DNA of 45,582 nt from Mycolicibacter senuensis. GTDB taxonomy: Bacteria; Actinomycetota; Actinomycetes; Mycobacteriales; Mycobacteriaceae. Of this stretch, positions 25,642-35,205 are shown piece after piece; position 1 is the stretch's first letter, and the number at the start of each line of letters is the position of its first letter. Where the stretch lies: contig NZ_LQPS01000019.1 of the NCBI RefSeq assembly GCF_002101885.1, positions 1 through 45,582 of the forward strand, read 5' to 3'. The notes under the pieces were generated by a model. The model did no database searches. It was not told the origin of the DNA and saw nothing but the letters and a program-made list of their open reading frames with translations. The position numbers were made by a program, and so were the translations under genes.

Positions 25642-26832
25642 ATGACCGATTCGGCTCCCGGGTCCGGCGGCGTCGCGCTGCGCGCGGGTATCCCACCGTT
25701 CCATGTGATGGATGTGTGGCTGGCCGCCTCCGAACGACAGCGCAGCCACGGCGACCTGGTCAACCTGTCGGCCGGGCAGCCCAGTGTCGGCGCGCCCGGA
25801 CCGGTGCGTGAGGCCGCCGCCGCGGCGCTGCGGGCCGACCAGCTCGGCTACACCGTCGCGTTGGGGATCCCGGAGCTGCGCTCGGCCATCGCCGGCTCCT
25901 ACGCGAACCGCTACGGCCTGGCCGTCGACCCCGACGATGTGGTGGTGACGACCGGCTCGTCGGGCGGTTTCCTGCTGGCGTTTCTGGCCTGCTTCGACGC
26001 CGGTGACCGAGTGGCGATCGCCAGCCCCGGGTATCCGTGCTACCGCAACATCCTGACCGCGCTGGGCTGCGAGGTGGTCGAGATCCCGTGCGGGCCCGAG
26101 ACCCGCTTCCAGCCCACCGCGGCCATGCTCGCCGCGCTCGCCGAAACCGGACCGTTGGCCGGGGTGATCGTCGCCAGCCCGGCCAACCCGACCGGCACCG
26201 TCCTGGAACCCGCGGAGCTGGCCGCGATCGCCACCTGGTGCGACCAGACCGGGGTGCGACTGATTAGCGACGAGGTCTACCACGGCCTGATCTACGACGG
26301 CGCCCCGCAGACCAGCTGTGCCTGGCAGACCTCGCGGAACGCGGTGGTGGCCAACAGCTTTTCGAAGTACTTCGCGATGACCGGCTGGCGGCTGGGCTGG
26401 CTGCTGGTGCCGCCGGCGCTGCGCCGTGCGGTGGACCGCCTCACCGGCAACTTCACCATCTGCCCGCCGGTGCTGGCCCAGTACGCCGCGGTCGCCGCCT
26501 TCACCCCCGAATCGATCGCCGAAGCGCAAGGCCATCTGCGGCATTACGCGGCCAACCGGGCGCTGCTGCTCGACGGGCTGCGGGGCATGGGCATCGACCG
26601 GCTGGCGCCCACCGACGGGGCGTTCTACGTCTACGCCGACGTCGCCGGGCACACCGACGACTCGCTGGCGTTCTGCGCGCGACTGCTGGCCGACACCGGT
26701 GTCGCGCTGGCGCCGGGTATCGACTTCGACACCGAACGGGGCAACACGTTCGTGCGGCTGTCGTTCGCCGGTCCGAGCGCCGATATCTCCGACGCTCTGC
26801 ATCGCATCGGCGGGTGGCTGCCGCTCCGGTAG
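25642..26832 (+). CDS. aspB: PLP-dependent aminotransferase AspB (Rv3565-like)
   Basis: This 396-residue fold-type I aminotransferase has ASPANPTGTV, the PLP-anchoring D210 in LISDEVYHG and the Schiff-base lysine K242 in NSFSKYFAMTGWRLGW. The ATG at 25642 is 4 bp after the lipase stop. It matches Rv3565, annotated aspB, a KstR2-regulon gene of unproved role in cholesterol catabolism. It ends the recognisable rightward fadD3 gene set, with small genes following closely. Confidence 0.9.
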   Translation: MTDSAPGSGGVALRAGIPPFHVMDVWLAASERQRSHGDLVNLSAGQPSVGAPGPVREAAAAALRADQLGYTVALGIPELRSAIAGSYANRYGLAVDPDDVVVTTGSSGGFLLAFLACFDAGDRVAIASPGYPCYRNILTALGCEVVEIPCGPETRFQPTAAMLAALAETGPLAGVIVASPANPTGTVLEPAELAAIATWCDQTGVRLISDEVYHGLIYDGAPQTSCAWQTSRNAVVANSFSKYFAMTGWRLGWLLVPPALRRAVDRLTGNFTICPPVLAQYAAVAAFTPESIAEAQGHLRHYAANRALLLDGLRGMGIDRLAPTDGAFYVYADVAGHTDDSLAFCARLLADTGVALAPGIDFDTERGNTFVRLSFAGPSADISDALHRIGGWLPLR

Positions 26833-26872
26833 GTTTATCGGCAGGCTCGACTCGATCGAAGGGATCACAGCA

Positions 26873-27271
26873 ATGCGCACACCCACGACTTCTCGTCTGG
26901 CGATCGGCGCGGCGGCCGTCGGCATCCTTGGTGCGGTGGCCGCATCGACGGTGACGGCCAGCTCGCCGGCAGCCGAAGCTGCACCCGACCCGTGCACGGC
27001 TGCCGGGCTGGCCACCACGGCCAGCGGTGTGCTGAGCCAGGCCGGTGGATTCCTCGGTGAGCACCCGGAGGCCAACAACGTGCTGACCTCCGCGGCCACC
27101 ATGCCCGCGGACCAGGCCAAGTCCTCGGTGCAGGGCTACTTCGTCGGGCACCTCGACCAGTTGACGACCCTGCAGGGTATCGCCCAGCCGCTCACCGACC
27201 TGAAGAATCAGTGCGGAATCGCGGTCTCGCCGACCCAGCTGGCCATGCTGCTGGAGACCGTCAGCAAATAG
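26873..27271 (+). CDS. exported hemophore-like protein
   Basis: The protein has 132 residues with the signal peptide LAIGAAAVGILGAVAASTVTASSPAAEAAPD (read in two parts), cleaved near AEA-AP around residue 37. The mature part is helical and has two cysteines (in DPCTAAG and NQCGIAVSP) that could form a disulphide. It also has FLGEHPEANNVL, a pattern of the mycobacterial Rv0203/Rv1174c hemophore-related family (TIGR04529-type; recalled). The ATG at 26873 has GAAGG about 10 nt upstream. It may bind heme or another hydrophobic ligand outside the cell. It lies 40 bp after aspB and 7 bp before the next gene. Confidence 0.8.
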   Translation: MRTPTTSRLAIGAAAVGILGAVAASTVTASSPAAEAAPDPCTAAGLATTASGVLSQAGGFLGEHPEANNVLTSAATMPADQAKSSVQGYFVGHLDQLTTLQGIAQPLTDLKNQCGIAVSPTQLAMLLETVSK

Positions 27272-27278
27272 GTCCGCC

Positions 27279-28553
27279 GTGGGCCTGACGATCAGCGACC
27301 GCGAACGCGCCGCGCTGGCCGAGGCGGCCGGGTTCGGCCTGTTCGCCGCCGTCTCCGGGCGCCGGTCGCGGCGGTTCCCGGTCGGCGGTGTCATTCCGGC
27401 CGGCGACCTGGCCTTCACCAGCCGTCGGCCCGTACAGCCGCTCTCCGAGGTCGAACGGGCGCTGCTGCTGTCGCTGATGGCCGGTGTCACCGGCTGGCAC
27501 GACGGCATCGCGCACCACCCCGGTTATGCCCCCGCGCTGCCGAACTACCCCGGCAGCGCCACCGGCCGGGCGGTGCCGTCGGCGGCGGGCTTTCACACCA
27601 GTCAGGTGTTCTTCACCGACGACACCGGCTGCTATCTGCTGCCCACCCGCGATCAGCCGCCCCGGGAATTCGACACCCTCGAGGACCGGATCAGCCATAC
27701 CGCCGATTCCTATGTGCGGCTCTCGGATTCCCGGTTGCAGCTACCTCGCGAAGAGCCCTACATGGAGGGCCACAACACCTGGATCGGCAACCATCCGGGC
27801 AGCCTGCTGGCGTTCGCCGTGGCGGATCTGGCCGAGCACCTGCTGGAGAACCTGTGGTTCTTCGCGGCCAACGGGTACCCGATCCGCGATGACATCAACG
27901 GCCGCCAAATCCCGGGTGCCCAACCGTTTTCCGGGCTGGCGCACGCCGACGACCCGATACCGTTGTCGTTCGTCGAGCAGTACACCCTGACCGAGGCCAG
28001 CGCCGAGCTGTCCATCGCCGCCCACAACGGTGCGCTGGGCCTGCAGGCGATGGGGCTGGGCGGCTGGATCTTCGACGGCCTGGACCGGCTGTCCGTGCTG
28101 GGCGGCTCGGGGGATCCGCGGGCGCCCGGCCTGGGTTTCGTCGCCGACACCGACCCGCGCTGGCCGTTCCCGAATGTCACCGGGCTGCCCGGCCACTTCG
28201 AGACGCTCAGCCCGCCGCATGTCGCGTCGGTGCCCGATGGCGTGGCCAAGCTGGTGGCCCGAAAGTTCGGCCCCGGCGGGCCGTCGCATCCCGATACGGC
28301 GGGTCCGTGGACGGACAGTCCAGGCGTGCGCGGGTCGGCGCTGCCGCCGGACGGCATCGCCGAACTGGTCACCGCCGAGGCGTCCTACATCTACGACACC
28401 TTCGGCAAGCTGCCCGGCACCGTGCCGACCGTGCACGTGCTGATGTACCTGCAGGCCCAGCATCTGGACACCGACTTCTACGACGAGTTCTACGGGCCGG
28501 GGGCATATCTGCGGACCCACGCCGAACACCAGCAGCGCTGGCACGGCACGTAG
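27279..28553 (+). CDS. conserved hypothetical protein, 424 aa
   Basis: I do not recognise a named family. The protein is soluble, without signal peptide or membrane segments. The middle contains GHNTWIGNHPGSLLAFAVADLAEHLL, and the C-terminus contains EASYIYDTFGKLPGTVPTVHVLMYLQAQHLDTDFYDEFYGPGAYLRTHAEH (seen in pieces), an ending I associate with a widespread uncharacterised actinobacterial protein. N-terminal GRRSRRFPVGG and SRRPVQPLSEVERALLL are vaguely reminiscent of nitroreductase-like folds, but this is weak. The GTG at 27279 follows the hemophore-like stop by 7 bp. It occupies the region of nat (Rv3566c) in M. tuberculosis but is on the other strand and unrelated. Confidence 0.75.
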   Translation: MGLTISDRERAALAEAAGFGLFAAVSGRRSRRFPVGGVIPAGDLAFTSRRPVQPLSEVERALLLSLMAGVTGWHDGIAHHPGYAPALPNYPGSATGRAVPSAAGFHTSQVFFTDDTGCYLLPTRDQPPREFDTLEDRISHTADSYVRLSDSRLQLPREEPYMEGHNTWIGNHPGSLLAFAVADLAEHLLENLWFFAANGYPIRDDINGRQIPGAQPFSGLAHADDPIPLSFVEQYTLTEASAELSIAAHNGALGLQAMGLGGWIFDGLDRLSVLGGSGDPRAPGLGFVADTDPRWPFPNVTGLPGHFETLSPPHVASVPDGVAKLVARKFGPGGPSHPDTAGPWTDSPGVRGSALPPDGIAELVTAEASYIYDTFGKLPGTVPTVHVLMYLQAQHLDTDFYDEFYGPGAYLRTHAEHQQRWHGT

Positions 28554-28572
28554 TCGCCGTACGATTTTTGGT

Positions 28573-28851
28573 ATGCCCGAGTTATCAGAGCTGCCGGCGG
28601 CCGACCGGGAGGCGATCGCCAGGACACTGCTTACGCTGCTGCGGGGATTTCAGGACCGCAATGCCGATGCGTTGCAAGCCGTGTACTCCGACGATGCCGA
28701 CTGGGTCAATGCGTTCGGCACCGCCAAACGCGGCCGCGGTGAGATCGTCGACCACCTCAGGGGGCTGTTCGCCGATGCGAACTTCAACCGGGGTGTGCTC
28801 GCGGGACCGCCGGAAACCAGCTATGCCGGGACGAATCCGGCCGCATCGTGA
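28573..28851 (+). CDS. SnoaL/NTF2-like protein, probably truncated
   Basis: The protein has 92 residues from the ATG at 28573. Helical AREAIARTLLTLLRGFQDRNADALQAVYSDDADWVNAFGTAKRGRGEIVDHL-type sequence (in parts) is the first half of an NTF2-like domain of the SgcJ/EcaC or SnoaL group, normally about 130-150 residues. After GVLAGPPET the expected second beta-sheet half is missing and the frame ends at SYAGTNPAAS. Other frames do not clearly continue the domain, so it looks like a deletion remnant next to the convergent hsaB. It may be non-functional. Confidence 0.6.
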   Translation: MPELSELPAADREAIARTLLTLLRGFQDRNADALQAVYSDDADWVNAFGTAKRGRGEIVDHLRGLFADANFNRGVLAGPPETSYAGTNPAAS

Positions 28852-28895
28852 GCCGGTGGGGACCTCGGCAGGTTCCCGGTCGGTGCGGAAAGAAC

Positions 28896-29477
28896 CTACA
28901 GCCAGGTGTCGTCGGTGGTGGCGGTGAGGAACGCCTCCAGGTCGTCGCGCCATTGGGCGGGCGTGGTCTTCTCCGGTTCGATGCCGGTGTAGTCGCCGCG
29001 ATAGAACAACAGCGGCCGCGGCTTGACCTCCGGCAAGTCCGACAGCGACTGCACCGCGCCGAACACCACGAAGTGGTCGCCGCCGTCGTGCACCGAGGCG
29101 ACCGTGCAGTCGATGTGGGCCAGGGAGCGGGCCAGGATCGGCGATCCCAACGGCGAGGGTTCCCACTCCACCCCGGCGAACTTGTCCGGCTCGCGGGAAC
29201 CGAACCGGGCACAGACGTCCTTCTGCTCCTCGGCCAGGATGTTGACGCAGAACTTGCCGCTGGCCTCGATGGCCTGCCAGGACCGCGACATCTTGGTCGG
29301 GCAGAACAGCACCAGCGGCGGATCCAGCGACAACGCGGCGAACGACTGGCAGGCGAACCCGATCGGCGCACCGTCGTGGACGGTGGTGATGATGGTGATC
29401 CCCGTGCAGAACTGGCCGAGCACGTTGCGGAACGCGCGCGGGTCGATCGGGAGGTCCGCCGGCTGTTCGGAGCTCAC
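28896..29477 (-). CDS. hsaB: flavin reductase HsaB
   Basis: The protein has 193 residues from the GTG at 29477. It is a flavin-reductase-like (FMN-binding split-barrel) domain: FRNVLGQFCTGITIITTVHDGAPIGFACQSFAALSLDPP (read in parts), then FCVNILAEEQ and a GDHFVVFGAV strand. It matches Rv3567c. HsaB supplies reduced flavin to the monooxygenase HsaA in the cholesterol A/B-ring pathway. Its start lies 4 bp after the hsaC stop, so the two are in one operon under KstR. Confidence 0.95.
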   Translation of the reverse strand: MSSEQPADLPIDPRAFRNVLGQFCTGITIITTVHDGAPIGFACQSFAALSLDPPLVLFCPTKMSRSWQAIEASGKFCVNILAEEQKDVCARFGSREPDKFAGVEWEPSPLGSPILARSLAHIDCTVASVHDGGDHFVVFGAVQSLSDLPEVKPRPLLFYRGDYTGIEPEKTTPAQWRDDLEAFLTATTDDTWL

Positions 29478-29481
29478 TGCC

Positions 29482-31628
<2,147 letters not shown>

Positions 31629-31693
31629 TAGATTGCCTCCCATGGAGTGAGCAGGTATAGCGGCCCGTTTTCTCAACCAGCCTAGAGTGAGAT

Positions 31694-31707
31694 TAGAACA
31701 CGTTCCG
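31694..31707. promoter_or_regulatory. KstR operator upstream of hsaA
   Basis: TAGAACACGTTCCG fits the KstR consensus TnnAACnnGTTnnA (recalled) except for the last base. It lies 66 bp upstream of the hsaA start, in the divergent hsaA-kshB region. Confidence 0.7.
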
Positions 31708-31761
31708 ATTTGTGTCGAGTGGGGTGTTCCTGCGGCTGGTAGCGATACCGGACCAGTTTTC

Positions 31762-31775
31762 TGTAACCTGTTCTA
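31762..31775. promoter_or_regulatory. KstR operator upstream of kshB
   Basis: TGTAACCTGTTCTA fits TnnAACnnGTTnnA completely. It lies 27 bp upstream of the chosen kshB start and only 3 bp before the upstream in-frame ATG at 31779, which argues against that ATG as the real start. Confidence 0.85.
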
Positions 31776-31802
31776 GTTATGACGGAAGGTGAGGGGCGGA
31801 CT

Positions 31803-32891
31803 GTGACGGAGACCATTCCGGATGAACCACTCGGCAGTCACGTCCTGGAATTGCAGATCACCGAGGTCGTCGCCGAGACCGAGGACGCGCGTTCGCTGGT
31901 ATTCGGCGTGCCGGACGGCCCCGACGATCCGGAGATCCCCGCGGAGCGGCTCAAGTACTCGCCGGGCCAGTTTTTGACGCTGCGAATCCCCAGTGAGCGC
32001 ACCGGCTCGGTGGCGCGTTGCTACTCGCTGTGCAGTTCGCCGTTCACCGACGACGCCCTGACCGTCACCGTGAAGCGGACGGCGGACGGCTACGGGTCCA
32101 ACTGGTTGTGCGATCACGCCCGTCCCGGGATGCGGGTCCATGTGCTGGCGCCGTCGGGCACCTTCGTGCCCAAGTCCCTGGACACCGATTTCCTGCTGCT
32201 GGCGGCCGGCAGCGGGATCACGCCGATGATGGCGATCTGCAAGTCGGCGCTGTCGGAGGGCAGCGGCAAGGTCGTGCTGGTGTACGCCAACCGCGACGAA
32301 CGGTCGGTGATCTTCGGCGCCGCGCTGCGCGAGCTGGCCGCCAAGTACCCCGACCGGCTCACGGTCGTGCACTGGTTGGAGTCGGTGCAGGGCCTGCCGA
32401 GCTCTGCGGCCCTGGCCCAGCTGATCGCCCCCTATACCGACCGCCAGGCCTTCATCTGTGGACCGGGCCCGTTCATGCAGGCCTCGCGGGACGCGCTGGA
32501 CACGTTGAAGGTCCCGGCCGCCCAGGTGCATCTCGAGGTGTTCAAGTCGCTGGAAAGCGACCCGTTCGCCACGGTCAAGATCACCGAGGCGCCCGAGGGT
32601 TCAGCGGCCACCGCACCGGCCACCGTCACCGTCGAATTGGACGGCGAGACCCAGACCCTGGAGTGGCCGCGCCACGTCAAGCTGCTGGACCTGCTGCTCG
32701 ACAAGGGACTCGACGCACCGTTCTCCTGCCGGGAGGGCCACTGCGGCGCGTGCGCTTGCGTATTGAAGAAAGGCGAGGTCGCCATGGAGGTCAACGATGT
32801 GCTGGAACCGCAGGACCTCGACGAGGGGCTGATCCTGGCCTGCCAAGCCCATCCGGAGACGGATTCGGTGGAAGTGACCTACGACGAGTGA
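31803..32891 (+). CDS. kshB: 3-ketosteroid 9-alpha-hydroxylase reductase KshB
   Basis: The protein has 362 residues from the GTG at 31803, which gives VTETIPDEPLGSHVLEL, aligned to the start of Rv3571; the ATG at 31779 adds eight unmatched residues next to the operator. The FAD domain has RCYSLCSSP (72-80), the NAD domain LAAGSGITPMMAI and ICGPGPFM. The C-terminal plant-type 2Fe-2S domain has cysteines 309, 314, 317 and 347 (C-x4-C-x2-C-x29-C). It passes electrons to the oxygenase KshA, not in the window, for steroid ring B opening. Confidence 0.96.
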   Translation: MTETIPDEPLGSHVLELQITEVVAETEDARSLVFGVPDGPDDPEIPAERLKYSPGQFLTLRIPSERTGSVARCYSLCSSPFTDDALTVTVKRTADGYGSNWLCDHARPGMRVHVLAPSGTFVPKSLDTDFLLLAAGSGITPMMAICKSALSEGSGKVVLVYANRDERSVIFGAALRELAAKYPDRLTVVHWLESVQGLPSSAALAQLIAPYTDRQAFICGPGPFMQASRDALDTLKVPAAQVHLEVFKSLESDPFATVKITEAPEGSAATAPATVTVELDGETQTLEWPRHVKLLDLLLDKGLDAPFSCREGHCGACACVLKKGEVAMEVNDVLEPQDLDEGLILACQAHPETDSVEVTYDE

Positions 32892-32914
32892 TCTCGGGTC
32901 TAGGTTGGTGCGAC

Positions 32915-33472
32915 ATGAAGCGGTTGCTGATGATACCGGCGGCGTTGACGCTGCTGGCCACGCTGGTCCCGCCCTCGATCTCCTCGGCGGCAAGTGACAC
33001 CAAGACCAGTCTGATGCCGGTCAACGAGTTCGACCAACTGCAGACCCACAGTTGGGTCGACTGCGCAGCCCCGCCCCTGTGTCGTTTCACCGTCGGGGTG
33101 CGGCTGCAGACCCCGGAGGGGCTGGCCGGCTTCCCGCCCGACCTGTGGGCCCGGCAGAGCACCGAGATCCGCTCCTCGAAGCGGACCGCATACCTCGATG
33201 TGCACACCGACGGCGGCGAGGGCTGGTTCAAGGATCGCGGCGGGCCGGGAACCAAGGTGTTCAAGGACGGCACCGGCGCGGTGATCCAGTCGATGTACTA
33301 CGGCGAGGGACCGCCGGAGAAGTACCAGACCAACGGCAGCATCGACGTCCTGGAGTACTCCACCGGCCGGCCCAAAACCGACGCCAACGTGATCGTGTGC
33401 ACCCACGTGCAGGTGACCTACAGCGGAGTCAACCTGACCACGCCGTCCACCTGCGCCCAGACGGTGTTCTGA
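32915..33472 (+). CDS. exported protein, Rv3572-like
   Basis: This 185-residue protein has the signal peptide MKRLLMIPAALTLLATLVPP followed by SISSAASD (cleavage near residue 26-27). The mature domain has four cysteines, in VDCAAPPLCRF and VIVCTH... STCAQTVF, likely two disulphides. It follows kshB by 23 bp, as Rv3572 follows Rv3571. The function is unknown. A role at the envelope in sterol use is possible because of the persistent neighbourhood. It is the last gene of the steroid locus here; the usual next genes, fadE34 and kstR, are not present. Confidence 0.8.
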   Translation: MKRLLMIPAALTLLATLVPPSISSAASDTKTSLMPVNEFDQLQTHSWVDCAAPPLCRFTVGVRLQTPEGLAGFPPDLWARQSTEIRSSKRTAYLDVHTDGGEGWFKDRGGPGTKVFKDGTGAVIQSMYYGEGPPEKYQTNGSIDVLEYSTGRPKTDANVIVCTHVQVTYSGVNLTTPSTCAQTVF

Positions 33473-33497
33473 GTCCGCACCCCGTTCTAAGTCCGCA
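33466..33497. repeat. 14-bp near-perfect direct repeat over two stop codons
   Basis: GTTCTGAGTCCGCA (33466-33479) and GTTCTAAGTCCGCA (33484-33497) differ at one base. The first contains the stop of the Rv3572-like gene; the second contains the stop of treZ on the other strand. This lies exactly at the join between the steroid and trehalose regions. Confidence 0.7.
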
Positions 33498-35205
33498 GCA
33501 CCGCGAACGTGTGCCCCGGCAACTGTGTCGTCGCCTCGTCGTAGCCGGGTGATCCCCATGCCAGTACCGGCTCGCCGGATACCGGCACGCCCACCGTGGC
33601 CTCACCCAGGTTGCAGGCGAGCACCAACCGGCCGCGGCGCATGGCGATCCAGCGGTCGTCCTCGTCGTAGTCGACCGTGAGATGGGGCAGCCAGGGGTCG
33701 GCCAGATCGGCTTCGGCGCGCAGCCCGATCAGCTCCCGGTAGACCCCGAGCAGCTGCCGATGGCTGTGCCGGTGGGTCTCGTCCCAGTCCAGCTTGGATC
33801 GCCGGAAGGTATCGGGGTCCTGGGGGTCCGGGATCTCGTCGGCATCCCAGCCGTGCTCGGCGAACTCGGCTTTGCGGCCCTCGGCGGTGGCGCGCGCCAC
33901 CTGTGGGTCCTCATGCGAGGTGAAGAACTGAAACGGGGTCAAGGCACCCCATTCCTCGCCCATGAAAAGCATTGCGGTGTATGGCGACAGCAGCACCAGC
34001 GCCGCCTTGATCGCGAGCTGGCCGGCGGTCAGGCGCTGCGAGGGGCGGTCACCGAGTGCCCGGTTGCCGACCTGGTCATGGGTGCAGGTGTATGCCAGCA
34101 GCCGGGTGGCCGGAAGCTGCGAGATGGGCAGCGGCCGACCGTGCCGCCGGCGCCGGAACGACGAGTAGGTTGCCGCGTGGAAGAAACCGTTGCGCAGCGT
34201 GGTCGCCAGCGTGGCGATACTGCCGAAGTCGGCGTAATAACCCTGTCGCTCTCCGGATACCGCGGTGTGGATGGCGTGGTGGATGTCGTCGTCCCATTGC
34301 GCGGTGATCCCGTAACCACCGTCTTCACGGCGGGTGATGGTCCGCGGATCGTTGCGGTCACTTTCGGCGATGAGTGACAGCGGACGACCCAACTGCACTG
34401 CGAGCGCGTCGGTTTCGGTGGCCAGTTCCTCGAGAAGGTGGATCGCGGTGGTGTCCGTCAGTGCGTGCACGGCATCGAGTCGCAGCCCGTCGGCGTGGAA
34501 GACCCGCATCCATCGCAGCGCGCAGTCGATGATGTAGCGGCGCACTTCGTCGGAGTCGGCGCCGTCGATGTTGATGGCATTGCCCCAGGGGTTGCGTGCC
34601 TCCGACAGGTACGGCCCGAAGCGGGGCAGGTAGTTCCCGGAGGGGCCGAGGTGGTTGAAGACGGCGTCGACCAGCACGCCCAGGCCGCGGGCGTGGCAGG
34701 CGTCGACGAAGCGTGCCAGCCCGTCCGGGCCGCCGTAGGGTTCGTGCACCGCGTACCACAGCACCCCGTCGTATCCCCAGCCGTGCGTACCGGAGAAGGC
34801 GTTGACCGGCATCAGTTCGACGAAGTCGACGCCCAGGTCGACCAGGTGATCCAGCTTCGCGATGGCCGAATCGAAGGTGCCGGCCGGGGTGAAGGCGCCG
34901 ACGTGCAGTTCGTAGATCACCGCCCCTTCGACCGGTTTCCCGGCCCAGTCGTCGTCGGTCCAAGTCGGGCTGGTCTCGTCCCACAACGCCGAGCGCGCGT
35001 GCACGCCGTCGGGCTGGCGGGCCGACCGCGGATCCGGCAACACCACAGGGTCGTCGTCGAGCAGATAGCCGTAGCGGGCATCGGCGGCCACCTCGACCGT
35101 CGTCCGCCACCACCCGCGCTCGGCGCGGCTCATCGGGTGGGGCACCCCGTCGACATCGAGGGCGACGCGGGCCGGGGTCGGCGCCCAGACGGCGAAGTCA
35201 GTCAT
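33487..35205 (-). CDS. treZ: maltooligosyltrehalose trehalohydrolase TreZ
   Basis: This 572-residue GH13 enzyme starts at ATG 35205 (MTDFAVWAP, as in Rv1562c) rather than the GTG two codons earlier. It has an N-terminal beta-sandwich, then the barrel with VIYELHVGAFT, DGLRLDAVHAL (nucleophile), SLIAESDRND (acid) and YTCTHDQVGNRA (third acid). It releases trehalose from maltooligosyltrehalose made by TreY. Its start overlaps the treY stop by 8 bp, with the ribosome site inside treY, so the two are coupled. Confidence 0.95.
   Translation of the reverse strand: MTDFAVWAPTPARVALDVDGVPHPMSRAERGWWRTTVEVAADARYGYLLDDDPVVLPDPRSARQPDGVHARSALWDETSPTWTDDDWAGKPVEGAVIYELHVGAFTPAGTFDSAIAKLDHLVDLGVDFVELMPVNAFSGTHGWGYDGVLWYAVHEPYGGPDGLARFVDACHARGLGVLVDAVFNHLGPSGNYLPRFGPYLSEARNPWGNAINIDGADSDEVRRYIIDCALRWMRVFHADGLRLDAVHALTDTTAIHLLEELATETDALAVQLGRPLSLIAESDRNDPRTITRREDGGYGITAQWDDDIHHAIHTAVSGERQGYYADFGSIATLATTLRNGFFHAATYSSFRRRRHGRPLPISQLPATRLLAYTCTHDQVGNRALGDRPSQRLTAGQLAIKAALVLLSPYTAMLFMGEEWGALTPFQFFTSHEDPQVARATAEGRKAEFAEHGWDADEIPDPQDPDTFRRSKLDWDETHRHSHRQLLGVYRELIGLRAEADLADPWLPHLTVDYDEDDRWIAMRRGRLVLACNLGEATVGVPVSGEPVLAWGSPGYDEATTQLPGHTFAVLRT

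Noticed and set aside
28870..28897. AGGTTC/GAACCT hairpin between the NTF2-like gene and hsaB as a terminator
   Set aside because: Only six base pairs with a 16-nt loop and no T-tract; too weak to call.
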